The position numbers were made by a program, and so were the translations under genes. From a virus: a stretch of DNA of 47,786 nucleotides. Below are positions 39,842 through 47,658 of this stretch, piece after piece (within the stretch, counting starts at the first letter, position 1; the number at the start of each line of letters is the position of its first letter). Under the pieces are notes generated by a model that did no database searches, had not been told where the DNA came from, and saw nothing but the letters and a program-made list of their open reading frames with translations. The stretch is taken from positions 1-47,786 of the IMG/VR virus record IMGVR_UViG_3300017917_000808; one strand, given 5' to 3'.

Positions 39842-40907
39842 GATATTAACCATTTTAGGCACACGGCCTGAAATAATCAGGCTGTCTAGGATCATACCCA
39901 AATTAGATCAAGTGAGTGATCAAAGAATACTACACACCGGGCAAAACTATGATGCCACGCTCAATGATATATTTTTTGATCAGTTAAAATTAAGAAAGCC
40001 CAACTGTGTATTGGATAGTCGCGGTACCATTGGTCAACAATTAGCCGCTACCGTAATAGGTGTAGAGCAGTACATCACAGGATTCAAACCCGACGCTGTG
40101 CTTGTATTAGGCGATACCAACTCAGGGCTAAGTGCTATTGTGTGCGAACGCATGGGCGTGCCAGTGTTCCATATGGAAGCCGGCAATCGTTGTTATGACA
40201 TGCTAGTACCAGAAGAAAAGAATCGACGATTGATTGACAGTGTTAGTACTATTAACTTGCCCTACACAGAATTAAGTAGACAAAATTTATTAAGAGAAGG
40301 TGCACTAAATGATCATGTGTTTGTCACCGGCAATCCTATCAAAGAGGTGTTAGATTATTATGCCACAGACATTGATTCAAGCAACATACTCAATCGATTA
40401 AACTTACAAGCTGGCAACTATATCATCGCCACAGCACACAGAGCAGAGAATGTAGATGATCCTGGTCGGCTTGTTAATATTTTTAATGCGTTTGAAACCA
40501 TCGCAAAAGAATATCCAATTGTGTTTAGTTGTCATCCTAAAACACGTCAACGTATTAATCAGTTGGGCATACAACTAAGCGAACGTATCAAGTTAATGGA
40601 ACCATTGGGATTCTTTGACTTTGTGAAACTTGAACAAAATAGCTATATGGCCATCAGTGACAGTGGAACAGTACAAGAGGAAATGTGTTTATTCCACATA
40701 CCCACTGTGACCATACGTGCTACCACTGAACGTCCAGAAACTGTTTGGTGCGGATCAAATATTGTAACGGGGCTAGAAGCAGATAATATTATTGCAGGAT
40801 ATCAAGCAATGAAACAATGTACACGTTCATGGAGTATACCCGCAGAATATGCTCGCACTAACGTTAGTGACACAGTAATAAACATCTTGTTAGGAAATTA
40901 TGTTTAA
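39831..40907 (+). CDS. fnlC: UDP-sugar 2-epimerase (WecB/FnlC/WbvD type)
   Basis: 358 aa, full length. It begins 'KILTILGTRPEIIRLS'; 'VLVLGDTNSGLSA' (about 90-102), 'HMEAGNRCYDMLVPEEKNRR' (about 113-132), 'TAHRAENVDDPGRL' and 'ISDSGTVQEE' are UDP-HexNAc 2-epimerase motifs. The 'EAGNRC' form, in place of WecB 'EAGLRT', marks the FnlC/WbjD/WbvD branch that epimerises UDP-2-acetamido-2,6-dideoxy-L-hexoses at C2. Overlaps with both neighbours indicate one operon with the dehydratase and reductase genes. Confidence 0.82.
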   Translation: MPRKILTILGTRPEIIRLSRIIPKLDQVSDQRILHTGQNYDATLNDIFFDQLKLRKPNCVLDSRGTIGQQLAATVIGVEQYITGFKPDAVLVLGDTNSGLSAIVCERMGVPVFHMEAGNRCYDMLVPEEKNRRLIDSVSTINLPYTELSRQNLLREGALNDHVFVTGNPIKEVLDYYATDIDSSNILNRLNLQAGNYIIATAHRAENVDDPGRLVNIFNAFETIAKEYPIVFSCHPKTRQRINQLGIQLSERIKLMEPLGFFDFVKLEQNSYMAISDSGTVQEEMCLFHIPTVTIRATTERPETVWCGSNIVTGLEADNIIAGYQAMKQCTRSWSIPAEYARTNVSDTVINILLGNYV

Positions 40908-41886
40908 CGGAAAAAGAATATTCATATCTGGAGCCACTGGCTCGTGGGGTCAAACTTTGACTAAAATGTTGCTAGAGCAATATAATCCATTGGAGATTAT
41001 CTGCTTTAGCCGCGGAGAACTGCAACAAGTGTTGATGCAACGAAAGTTCCGCGACGCTAGATTAAAATTTGTCATAGGCGATGTAAGAGATTATGAAGCT
41101 GTGCGTTTTGCCATGCGCGATGTAAACATTGTATTCCATCTAGCGGCTCTTAAACATGTGCCCATATGCGAAGAACATCCACAAGAAGCAATTAAAACAA
41201 ATATTACAGGCACCACTAATATTGTCAACGCCGCAATTGAAAATTACGTAGACAAAGTAATTGACGTATCAACTGACAAAGCAGTGGAGCCACTGAACTT
41301 ATATGGCATGACTAAATCCGTTGGAGAGAAGTTAATCATACAGGGCAATGATCTAAGCACTCATACTCGTTTTGTTTGTATCCGCGGCGGTAATGTTATG
41401 GGATCTAATGGTAGCGTGATTCCTTACTTTGTTGAGCAAATTAAATCAGGCGGTCCAATAACTATTACTGACGTTGAAATGACACGATTCTTTTTAACCC
41501 TAGAAGAAGCTATTGGATTGTTGTTCAAAGCCGCTGAAAAGTCCATTGGTGGAGAGACATTTGTCATGAACATGCCAGCTTGTTATATTCGTGATGTAGC
41601 TCAAGTATTAATGGATCACTATGGAACTGTGGACATTAAAGAAATTGGTAGCAAGCCTGGAGAAAAACTAGATGAAATGTTAATCAGTAAACATGAGGCA
41701 TTACAAAGTTATTGTTACGATGACAACTACTATGTGATTTTACCAACCAATGCCAGTTCGCAACTGCTTGACCATTATAATCTATTGTCTAAGTTTAACC
41801 ATGCAGAGTTCAGTAGTCGCACCAAACTTATGAACAAAGAAGAAATCAAACAAATGTTAATCAAGGGCAGATTTATATGCGAGTAA
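40900..41886 (+). CDS. fnlA: UDP-GlcNAc 4,6-dehydratase/epimerase (FnlA/WbvB type SDR)
   Basis: 328 aa. The NAD(P) motif G11-x-x-G14-x-x-G17 is in 'SGATGSWG'; 'HLAALKHVPICEEHPQEAIK' and 'DVSTDKAVEPLNLYGMTK' carry the TDK and YxxxK catalytic groups of the CapD/PseB/FnlA group. 'VRGGN'-type and 'MTRFFLTLEEA' motifs follow. The family dehydrates UDP-GlcNAc at C4/C6 and epimerises C5 (and C3). Alone it could be PseB-like, but the FnlC-type partner favours an L-deoxyamino sugar. It overlaps the preceding gene by 8 nt and the next by 10. Confidence 0.82.
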   Translation: MFNGKRIFISGATGSWGQTLTKMLLEQYNPLEIICFSRGELQQVLMQRKFRDARLKFVIGDVRDYEAVRFAMRDVNIVFHLAALKHVPICEEHPQEAIKTNITGTTNIVNAAIENYVDKVIDVSTDKAVEPLNLYGMTKSVGEKLIIQGNDLSTHTRFVCIRGGNVMGSNGSVIPYFVEQIKSGGPITITDVEMTRFFLTLEEAIGLLFKAAEKSIGGETFVMNMPACYIRDVAQVLMDHYGTVDIKEIGSKPGEKLDEMLISKHEALQSYCYDDNYYVILPTNASSQLLDHYNLLSKFNHAEFSSRTKLMNKEEIKQMLIKGRFICE

Positions 41887-42677
41887 CTGTTTTAGGTGCA
41901 GCCGGCATGGCTGGTCATATGGTAACAAAATATCTAGCACAGCAAGGACACACGGTACAAGCTGTCACAAGACAAGACCTTGATGTAGAAGATACCAGTC
42001 AACTGTCCAAGTTATTTGACAACATAAACACTGACTTTGTAGTAAACTGCATTGGCTTATTAGTTAAGCCTTGTGCAGATAGACCTGATCGTGCCGCATT
42101 GATTAACAGTTGGTTGCCACATTATATTGAGTATCGTTTGTCAAATGCACCCACACGTTTGATACATTTGAGTACTGACTGCGTGTTTAATGGTGCACGT
42201 GGAGACTATATTGAAACAGACTTGCACACTGAAATGAATGCATACGGACGTAGCAAGAGTCTAGGCGAAGTCAATAATGCTAAAGACATTACATTTAGAA
42301 TGAGTATCATTGGGCCAGAACTAAAGAACGGCACAGGATTGTTACACTGGACCACAACTAACAATGAATTAATATTACCTGGATGGACCAACGCTTGGTG
42401 GAATGGTATTACCACACTAGAACTAGCACGATGCATTGATCTTTATATTAACAATCCAAAGATATCAGGAATATATCACTTGGTAAGCAATAACAATCGC
42501 ATTAACAAATATGATTTGTTGTGTAAGATAAACCACATCTATCAATTGGGTAAAACTATTGTACCCACGCAAGGCCCAAAAAATATTGATAAAGTGTTGA
42601 TTGATACCCGCCGAGAGTTTGACTTTGGTATTGCCGACTACGATCAGCAACTATCTGATTTGAGGAATTTTACTTAA
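41877..42677 (+). CDS. RmlD-like NDP-sugar 4-ketoreductase (SDR)
   Basis: 266 aa. G7-x-x-G10-x-x-G13 ('LGAAGMAG') binds NAD(P)H; 'LIHLSTDCVFNGARGDYIE' and 'YGRSKSLGEV' give the Ser/Thr and YxxxK groups of RmlD-like reductases. It lacks the C-terminal cupin of FnlB/CapF (about 370 aa). With FnlA and FnlC types next to it, it most resembles WbvR-type reductases, which make UDP-L-RhaNAc for conversion to UDP-L-QuiNAc. It is last in the plus-strand run and is tail-to-tail with the next gene, the stops overlapping by 8 nt. Confidence 0.78.
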   Translation: MRVTVLGAAGMAGHMVTKYLAQQGHTVQAVTRQDLDVEDTSQLSKLFDNINTDFVVNCIGLLVKPCADRPDRAALINSWLPHYIEYRLSNAPTRLIHLSTDCVFNGARGDYIETDLHTEMNAYGRSKSLGEVNNAKDITFRMSIIGPELKNGTGLLHWTTTNNELILPGWTNAWWNGITTLELARCIDLYINNPKISGIYHLVSNNNRINKYDLLCKINHIYQLGKTIVPTQGPKNIDKVLIDTRREFDFGIADYDQQLSDLRNFT

Positions 42678-43620
42678 CGTAGTTTCTCATGTGAGACCAT
42701 TGACGCCCTGATCGTAAATCTTCAAAACTCCAATGACATTGGGCTAACTTACGAATCCATTGTTCTCTATCAGGTAGGTTGGGATTTTCTAGTAGACTAA
42801 AATTGGTATTGGCAATATCACCTCCTTGGCTATAACTAGGATCATCAGTGATAAATGCTGGAATACCCTCAATAGGTGCCACAGCACTAGGTGTACTGTT
42901 GTGACAAACTAATGCCCAACAGTTGTTTAAATCTTCTAGTATGTGACGTTCTTGCGGACTAATAGTAACATTGTATTGTTTTAATATGTCAGCATAATTT
43001 GGATAGGCTTTCCAATCACCTGGGTGCCAGCGTATGATAATAGGACGATCGCTATATTGTCTAATTTTAGCAAATGTAGTCTGTAACCAATCCATGAGAT
43101 TATAACCACGCATACTCCATCCCATTGGTCTTTGTAGTGTGATAAGAATATGATTGCCTTGATTTCGCCATGGTTTTAAATCCATGTTGTAATCACGTCG
43201 AATGTTGGCCCAATTTTCTTCTCCAGGATTGTCATTACAATAAATGCCCGTAGCTGGGAACACACCATTGAAACTATAACGTAGATATTTGCGTGGGTTT
43301 GATCTGTCTTTGTAGATAAACACGTTGCTGTCAACACTCAGCCAATACTTGCCTAGTTTTTGTTGGGTTTCCATGACCATCTTACGAACTTTATAGTGAG
43401 ACAAAGTTACCTTGCTTGGGTTGGCATCGAAAGCATTGCCAATGATAGCACCCACATCGCATGGCTCGTATATTTGACTGCGTGTAACCGTAGCATGATC
43501 TCCACAACGAGCGGCGCCCTCGGCAAAAAATGTCAAGGCATCAATCTTTTCTTGCCCGTTTATCTTAATTGGCAAGCTACTTAGATAGCTTTTAATAACT
43601 AATGGTCGGCCGCTGTGCAT
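42670..43620 (-). CDS. GT-B-like protein, paralog 2 of 3
   Basis: 316 aa. The C-terminal half 'AKIRQYSDRPIIIRWHPGDW', 'WALVCHNSTPSAVAPIEGIP' and 'PDREQWIRKLAQCHWSFEDL' is clearly related to the protein at 36321-37160. The N-terminal half includes 'ALTFFAEGAARCGDHATVTR', suggesting an independent Rossmann half as in GT-B enzymes. No catalytic residues can be fixed. It is co-transcribed with paralog 3, overlapping its 3' end by 29 nt. Confidence 0.62.
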   Translation of the reverse strand: MHSGRPLVIKSYLSSLPIKINGQEKIDALTFFAEGAARCGDHATVTRSQIYEPCDVGAIIGNAFDANPSKVTLSHYKVRKMVMETQQKLGKYWLSVDSNVFIYKDRSNPRKYLRYSFNGVFPATGIYCNDNPGEENWANIRRDYNMDLKPWRNQGNHILITLQRPMGWSMRGYNLMDWLQTTFAKIRQYSDRPIIIRWHPGDWKAYPNYADILKQYNVTISPQERHILEDLNNCWALVCHNSTPSAVAPIEGIPAFITDDPSYSQGGDIANTNFSLLENPNLPDREQWIRKLAQCHWSFEDLRSGRQWSHMRNYVK

Positions 43621-44704
43621 TTTCTAATACCAATTTCCAGGCATTGCCTGTGATTATTTCATCTAAACTAAACTGACTATAAGCGATTGAGTACAACCAC
43701 TTTTGTATGATGTCTTCATCGGGCATGTTTGGTGTTTCAATTAATTTTAAATCTTTGTTGCCCACTGGATCAGCCGCAGTAGGAGCCAGAGCAAAAGCTG
43801 GAATTCCATATTGAATAGCTTCAACAGCGGCAATACTATTATAAGTGACCAGGGCATAGATATCATCATCTAATGCGTCGTATATAGTATCGTTAGTACG
43901 TACACCTCTACTGGCTTTTTCTCTAAAAACTATTTCTCGATCAGTGTACTTTTTAAGAGTTTGTTTGACTGTTCTAATCCAAGTTTTTTTATTTTCTCCA
44001 TAGTACTGAAATGGTTTGTCGGTACTCAGTACTACTAAAATTTTACTTCCAGTACGGCGCCATCCTTGATATTTTAAATTTGGATTGAAATCAACTAATG
44101 ATTTCCAACGGTCGCCCGGGACATCCATAATAGTATTATGTTGCATGGCATTTTTAACAATACGATGATATATCTTACGACCAGTGCGATTATTCTCACA
44201 TCGATAATTGCCTAGATATCCTGTTTCAATAAAATAGTAGTCGTCGCCTTTACTGCGAACATGATCAGCAATTCTACCACTAGATATGCCTCTTAATAAT
44301 ACTGGCCCGGTGATAGATTCTTCTTCTGCCCAGTAACGATCCTTACTAATAAATTTACTTTCAGGATATGCGGCCATGATCATTGCCGGGTAATCACTAT
44401 ATTTTATTAGTCTTGTTAACAATTCATCTTTATAAATTGTTGCTTGACTTATTTGTTCTTTAAAAGATTGACCAATTTTTCCGCCAACACGTTTAAGAGC
44501 CATACGCTGACTTTTGGTCATCGGCGGTAACTCTTCTTCTGGAATAGAATATAGATATTGTTCTATTTCTTTGAAAGTTTTTAAATCCAGATAAGCATTA
44601 AGCGTGTCACGAGAACTGTGTTTAAGTGCTGATTCAATTGTGGGGTGTTGATCTTTGTATAGGTCGGCTGGCCAACGATCAACTAAGGCTGTGGGTAAAA
44701 TCAT
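43592..44704 (-). CDS. GT-B-like protein, paralog 3 of 3 (divergent)
   Basis: 370 aa. It shares the plan of the other two: 'LKKYTDREIVFREKASRGVR', 'YALVTYNSIAAVEAIQYGIP' and 'IAYSQFSLDEIITGNAWKLV', but the 'RxHP' is replaced by 'REKA' and 'PDREQW' by 'PDEDIIQKW'. An extra N-terminal 100 residues are helical and charged. It may have a different donor or acceptor. It overlaps the upstream glycosyltransferase by 4 nt. Confidence 0.58.
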   Translation of the reverse strand: MILPTALVDRWPADLYKDQHPTIESALKHSSRDTLNAYLDLKTFKEIEQYLYSIPEEELPPMTKSQRMALKRVGGKIGQSFKEQISQATIYKDELLTRLIKYSDYPAMIMAAYPESKFISKDRYWAEEESITGPVLLRGISSGRIADHVRSKGDDYYFIETGYLGNYRCENNRTGRKIYHRIVKNAMQHNTIMDVPGDRWKSLVDFNPNLKYQGWRRTGSKILVVLSTDKPFQYYGENKKTWIRTVKQTLKKYTDREIVFREKASRGVRTNDTIYDALDDDIYALVTYNSIAAVEAIQYGIPAFALAPTAADPVGNKDLKLIETPNMPDEDIIQKWLYSIAYSQFSLDEIITGNAWKLVLENAQRPTISY

Positions 44705-45387
44705 TCAATAGTTCTTTGTAAACAGTAATCAGTTAGAATACGCTCTCTATGCCACTCATCACCTTGTGGTGTTGTGGCAAATTCTTGAAAGCACGGTGTA
44801 CCTAGTGTGTAGTGTAGCAACTTAGCATCAGGGTTAGGACCGTACTCATCAGGAAGCCAGTTCCATTCTTTTGGCAACTCACCAATGCGGTCATCTAATA
44901 TCCATGTAAAACGATGCAATTCAGCACCAGTTGACTTTTGTATAAAATCTGGAGTTAGCACACGATTAACCCAATTGGCACAGTTCCATAGTATCACACT
45001 GGACCAGTTTTTACGTGGGTAGTTCTCATTCTTAGAACCAAGATACTTAACAGGCATGCGAGTTTGATAATCGTGCTTGACCACTTGTACATCCAGGGCA
45101 CCGTCTCGCAACTCCCATAACTCAGCAATATCTCCACGCACAATCATGTCACCATCAATAAAAATAGCATGTCCTTTAAAATCCATTAAGTGTGGAACTA
45201 AGAAACGGCTGTAGATAAATTGGTTGCTACCATCAGTGTGTGTTTCTGTGTAATCCTTAAACAAGTTTAGTGCTAAGGGAATAATAGCCACTGGTTGACT
45301 GGCATGTCTAATAATGCTATTAGCACAAGTATGATATGCTATGGCCTCACGTGGGTCATAGCCAATAAAAATTGGAATGGGTTTCAT
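44701..45387 (-). CDS. GT8-like glycosyltransferase
   Basis: 228 aa. 'IPIFIGYDPREAIAYHTCAN' opens the fold; 'FIYSRFLVPHLMDFKGHAIF' leads to 'IDGDMIVRGDIAELW' with the D78-G-D80 metal motif; 'SSVILWNCANW' and 'LLHYTLGTPCF' supply the later His motif of GT8-type enzymes. It is a retaining-type transferase by family. Start and stop overlap neighbours by 4 nt, in one operon with the nucleotidyltransferase-cupin gene upstream. Confidence 0.78.
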   Translation of the reverse strand: MKPIPIFIGYDPREAIAYHTCANSIIRHASQPVAIIPLALNLFKDYTETHTDGSNQFIYSRFLVPHLMDFKGHAIFIDGDMIVRGDIAELWELRDGALDVQVVKHDYQTRMPVKYLGSKNENYPRKNWSSVILWNCANWVNRVLTPDFIQKSTGAELHRFTWILDDRIGELPKEWNWLPDEYGPNPDAKLLHYTLGTPCFQEFATTPQGDEWHRERILTDYCLQRTIE

Positions 45388-46148
45388 TTGCGTTGTATAT
45401 CCTCTTCGGCACAGTTATCACCGTACTGTATTTCAATTAACTTTAATGGTTTATTAGATTCGTTAACTAACTGATGCCATTCGTTGGTTTTAATGTATAA
45501 ACTTTCTTGTGCACCGTAGGTACCAAGTAATTCTGTATCACTGGCACGATTAACGGTATACACACTAGCGGTACCTTCGCTAACAAACCAAAACTCGTTA
45601 CGATCAAAGTGTCTTTGCATGCTTAAATGTTTACCTGGATCTACTGTGAGTTCTTTAACTTTGACGTGTTTGTTTGGATTATGTAACACACGATAGTACC
45701 CCCATGGGCGTTCAGTCTTAGGCGACTTCCATTCTTCTAGTATCCACGAGCTTGAGTTAGCCTTGTTGAATCCACCCACTCCAAAAACAAAACGAATGTT
45801 ATGGTCATCGTAGTTCACTTCTGGAATATTCTCATCTGTGCGATCACCGCCGTTGACAAAGATGATTTGATCATTGGGATAACTTTGACGCACTGACCAG
45901 ATGGCATGTTTAGCAGTGCCATCACTATCATCAAAGTCAAGAACAAAGTCAGCACATTTGAGGTTGCGTACAATTTCGCAACGTTCAGCCAAGGGCATGA
46001 ACGCACGACCTTTTTTCCTCATGAGCCAGTTATCACTGTTCACTCCAACTACTAGTATGTCACCTAGTGCCTTGGCCGCTTTTAGATATTCAATATGTCC
46101 AGTGTGGAGAGGGTCAAACCCTCCGGTTGCTAATACAATCTTCTTCAT
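45384..46148 (-). CDS. Nucleotidyltransferase-cupin fusion
   Basis: 254 aa in two domains. Residues 1-140 are a cytidylyltransferase-like fold: 'LATGGFDPLHTGHIEYLKAA' with HTGH at 15-18, then 'VGVNSDNWLMRKKGRAFMPL' as in RfaE/HldE or TagD types; the 'ISSTxxR'-type end appears as 'SSSWILEEW'. Residues about 148-245 are a cupin ('PGKHLSMQRHFDRNEFWFVS', 'EWHQLVNESNKPLKLIEIQY') like the mannose-6-phosphate isomerase domain. This suggests one protein that activates and isomerises or epimerises a sugar phosphate. TATAAATA ends 5 nt before the ATG. Confidence 0.8.
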   Translation of the reverse strand: MKKIVLATGGFDPLHTGHIEYLKAAKALGDILVVGVNSDNWLMRKKGRAFMPLAERCEIVRNLKCADFVLDFDDSDGTAKHAIWSVRQSYPNDQIIFVNGGDRTDENIPEVNYDDHNIRFVFGVGGFNKANSSSWILEEWKSPKTERPWGYYRVLHNPNKHVKVKELTVDPGKHLSMQRHFDRNEFWFVSEGTASVYTVNRASDTELLGTYGAQESLYIKTNEWHQLVNESNKPLKLIEIQYGDNCAEEDIQRK

Positions 46149-46153
46149 AAAGT

Positions 46154-46161
46154 TATTTATA
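46154..46161 (-). promoter_or_regulatory. Perfect late promoter TATAAATA, 5 nt before the start
   Basis: TATAAATA then ACTTT then the ATG at 46148 on the minus strand. It is a perfect T4 late consensus; the expected start site is the start codon itself. Confidence 0.65.
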
Positions 46162-46173
46162 TGCGTATATAAT

Positions 46174-46181
46174 GGTAAATA
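46174..46181 (+). promoter_or_regulatory. Possible late-like GGTAAATA or host-type TATAAT before the 46190 gene
   Basis: TATAAT (46168-46173) and GGTAAATA (46174-46181) lie in tandem before the ATG at 46190. The intergenic gap to the divergent gene is 41 nt. Either would leave a leader under about 12 nt. Confidence 0.3.
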
Positions 46182-46189
46182 ATAAATCT

Positions 46190-46897
46190 ATGGACGAACT
46201 GCATTGTGCTTGCTTAATTCACGGAAATTTATACAATTGGACCTACGTGGATCGACTGTATAATATGTTGACCAGGAATTCTAGCAAGAGTATTGTGTTA
46301 CATGTATTTACCGAACACTCTCGAGCAGTGCCAACTTGTTACATAAAACACACGCTAGAAGATTGGAATATCAAATACCCAGGTAAGACATGGTGGTATA
46401 AAATGCAGATGTTTAATCCTGAATTTTATTCTGGTCCTTTGCTTTACTTTGATCTAGACACTGTAATCGTTGACAATATTGATTGGTTATGCAATTTATC
46501 CACAGACTGCTTTTGGGGTATACGAGATTTTAAGTGTTTATGGAAACCCATGCATCAAGGAATCAATTCTAGCATAATGTGGTGGAATACTGATAAATTC
46601 AGCTGGATTTATGATAATTTTAAGCAACTTGATTTTAACAATGTTTTATTAAAATACCATGGGGACCAAGATTTTATAACTGATCAAGTGCCTATTAAAT
46701 TTCTAAGATTTTTCCCTGGTGATCGATTAAAAAGCTGGCGTTGGCAAGCATTTGACGGAGGATATGATTTTAGTAAAAAAACCTGGAAAAAACCTGGCAC
46801 CGGCACAAATATACACAATACCAGCGTACTAATCTTCCACGGAAACCCTAAGCCACACGAGGTCAGCGACGAAGTAATAGCCAAGCATTGGCAATGA
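46190..46897 (+). CDS. GT-A-type glycosyltransferase
   Basis: 235 aa from ATG 46190; an ATG at 46172 overlaps a TATAAT element and is less likely. 'GPLLYFDLDTVIVDNIDWL' (82-100) contains the D88-L-D90 metal motif, 'GINSSIMWWNTDKFSWIYD' fits the acceptor side, and 'VLIFHGNPKPHEV' near the end is a motif common in phage and bacterial transferases of this kind. The donor is unknown. It is divergent from the nucleotidyltransferase-cupin gene. A late-type element overlaps its stop. Confidence 0.75.
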   Translation: MDELHCACLIHGNLYNWTYVDRLYNMLTRNSSKSIVLHVFTEHSRAVPTCYIKHTLEDWNIKYPGKTWWYKMQMFNPEFYSGPLLYFDLDTVIVDNIDWLCNLSTDCFWGIRDFKCLWKPMHQGINSSIMWWNTDKFSWIYDNFKQLDFNNVLLKYHGDQDFITDQVPIKFLRFFPGDRLKSWRWQAFDGGYDFSKKTWKKPGTGTNIHNTSVLIFHGNPKPHEVSDEVIAKHWQ

Positions 46898-46903
46898 TAA
46901 ATA
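46896..46903 (+). promoter_or_regulatory. Late-promoter-like GATAAATA before the 46925 gene
   Basis: GATAAATA overlaps the glycosyltransferase stop and lies 21 nt before ATG 46925, with AGGAG between. Confidence 0.55.
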
Positions 46904-46924
46904 AACAGTAATAGGAGAATAGAT

Positions 46925-47581
46925 ATGTCTAACAAAACCGTTAAAATTTTAGGGTATGGATTTGGTGCTACACCAGCCGAAATTACGGTAACCACCAACG
47001 GTAATGTTGTATATAGTGGAACGGTTCCAACTTTGGATCAACCTGTGCCAACCTTGCCAAATTTAAATCTTGTTAATGAACCAGTTGAATTGATGAGTTT
47101 TGAAGTTGATCAAAGTTTTACTGGTATAATCCCAATGACTTGTAATATTAATTCTGGTACTGTAATATTTGCTGATGTAATAGCTAATTATTATCCGATT
47201 CCTAATCCAGCATACAGTGAAGCTGATATTCAAACAATTCAATCAGGGGATGGTCCGGCAATTTTAGCATTATACGAAGCCAAAGCGAATCCTCCATTGA
47301 GTCAAGCAGAAATTGATGTACTAGTAGCAAACGATGATCCAGCGGCAGTTAACGCAATTTTGCTCAGTCATCAATTAACAATTACTATACCAGGCGGCGT
47401 AAATGACTATGGTCAATGTGATACACTAGACGATCCAAGAGAAAGTCCTACAATCGATGGCGTACCTCAATCTACTGATCGTGTGCCACCTTACACAGGA
47501 TGCTGGTGGTGGGTAGTTAAAGAAAATTCAGTCTTTGCATACGACCTCGATATAGCACCAACGCCAATAGTTTATTATTAA
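46925..47581 (+). CDS. Putative virion appendage protein
   Basis: 218 aa. The N-terminal 90 residues are beta-rich ('KTVKILGYGFGATPAEITVT', 'GIIPMTCNINSGTVIFADVI'); a helical middle with 'SEADIQTIQSGDGPAILALY' and 'SQAEIDVLVANDDPAAVNAI' looks like two related helix-turn units. The end has 'ESPTIDGVPQSTDRVPPYTG' and 'WWWVVKENSVFAYDLD', which I recall from small structural proteins of aquatic phages. A late-type promoter, AGGAG and a strong terminator make it a one-gene unit. Confidence 0.55.
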   Translation: MSNKTVKILGYGFGATPAEITVTTNGNVVYSGTVPTLDQPVPTLPNLNLVNEPVELMSFEVDQSFTGIIPMTCNINSGTVIFADVIANYYPIPNPAYSEADIQTIQSGDGPAILALYEAKANPPLSQAEIDVLVANDDPAAVNAILLSHQLTITIPGGVNDYGQCDTLDDPRESPTIDGVPQSTDRVPPYTGCWWWVVKENSVFAYDLDIAPTPIVYY

Positions 47582-47594
47582 CATTATTAAAAAT

Positions 47595-47622
47595 AAAAAC
47601 CCTACCATGTGTAGGGTTTTTT
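47595..47622 (+). terminator. Strong rho-independent terminator
   Basis: AAAAACCCTAC (47595-47605) pairs with GTAGGGTTTTT (47611-47621) around CATGT, an 11-bp stem whose 3' side is the T-run. The A-rich 5' side makes it likely to work on both strands. It closes the 46925 transcript 13 nt after the stop codon. Confidence 0.9.
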
Positions 47623-47623
47623 A

Positions 47624-47652
47624 TTGACTAAAATCCTTGTTTATGCTATACT
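47624..47652 (+). promoter_or_regulatory. Host-type promoter with extended -10, leaderless geometry
   Basis: TTGACT (47624-47629), 17 nt, TATACT (47647-47652) with TGC just before it. It begins 2 nt after the terminator, and only six bases separate the -10 from ATG 47659. Confidence 0.75.
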
Positions 47653-47658
47653 TGCTAG

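Noticed and set aside
40900-41886. Pseudaminic acid pathway (PseB)
   Set aside because: The dehydratase alone could be PseB, but there is no PseC aminotransferase or other Pse enzyme, while an FnlC-type epimerase and RmlD-like reductase adjoin it.
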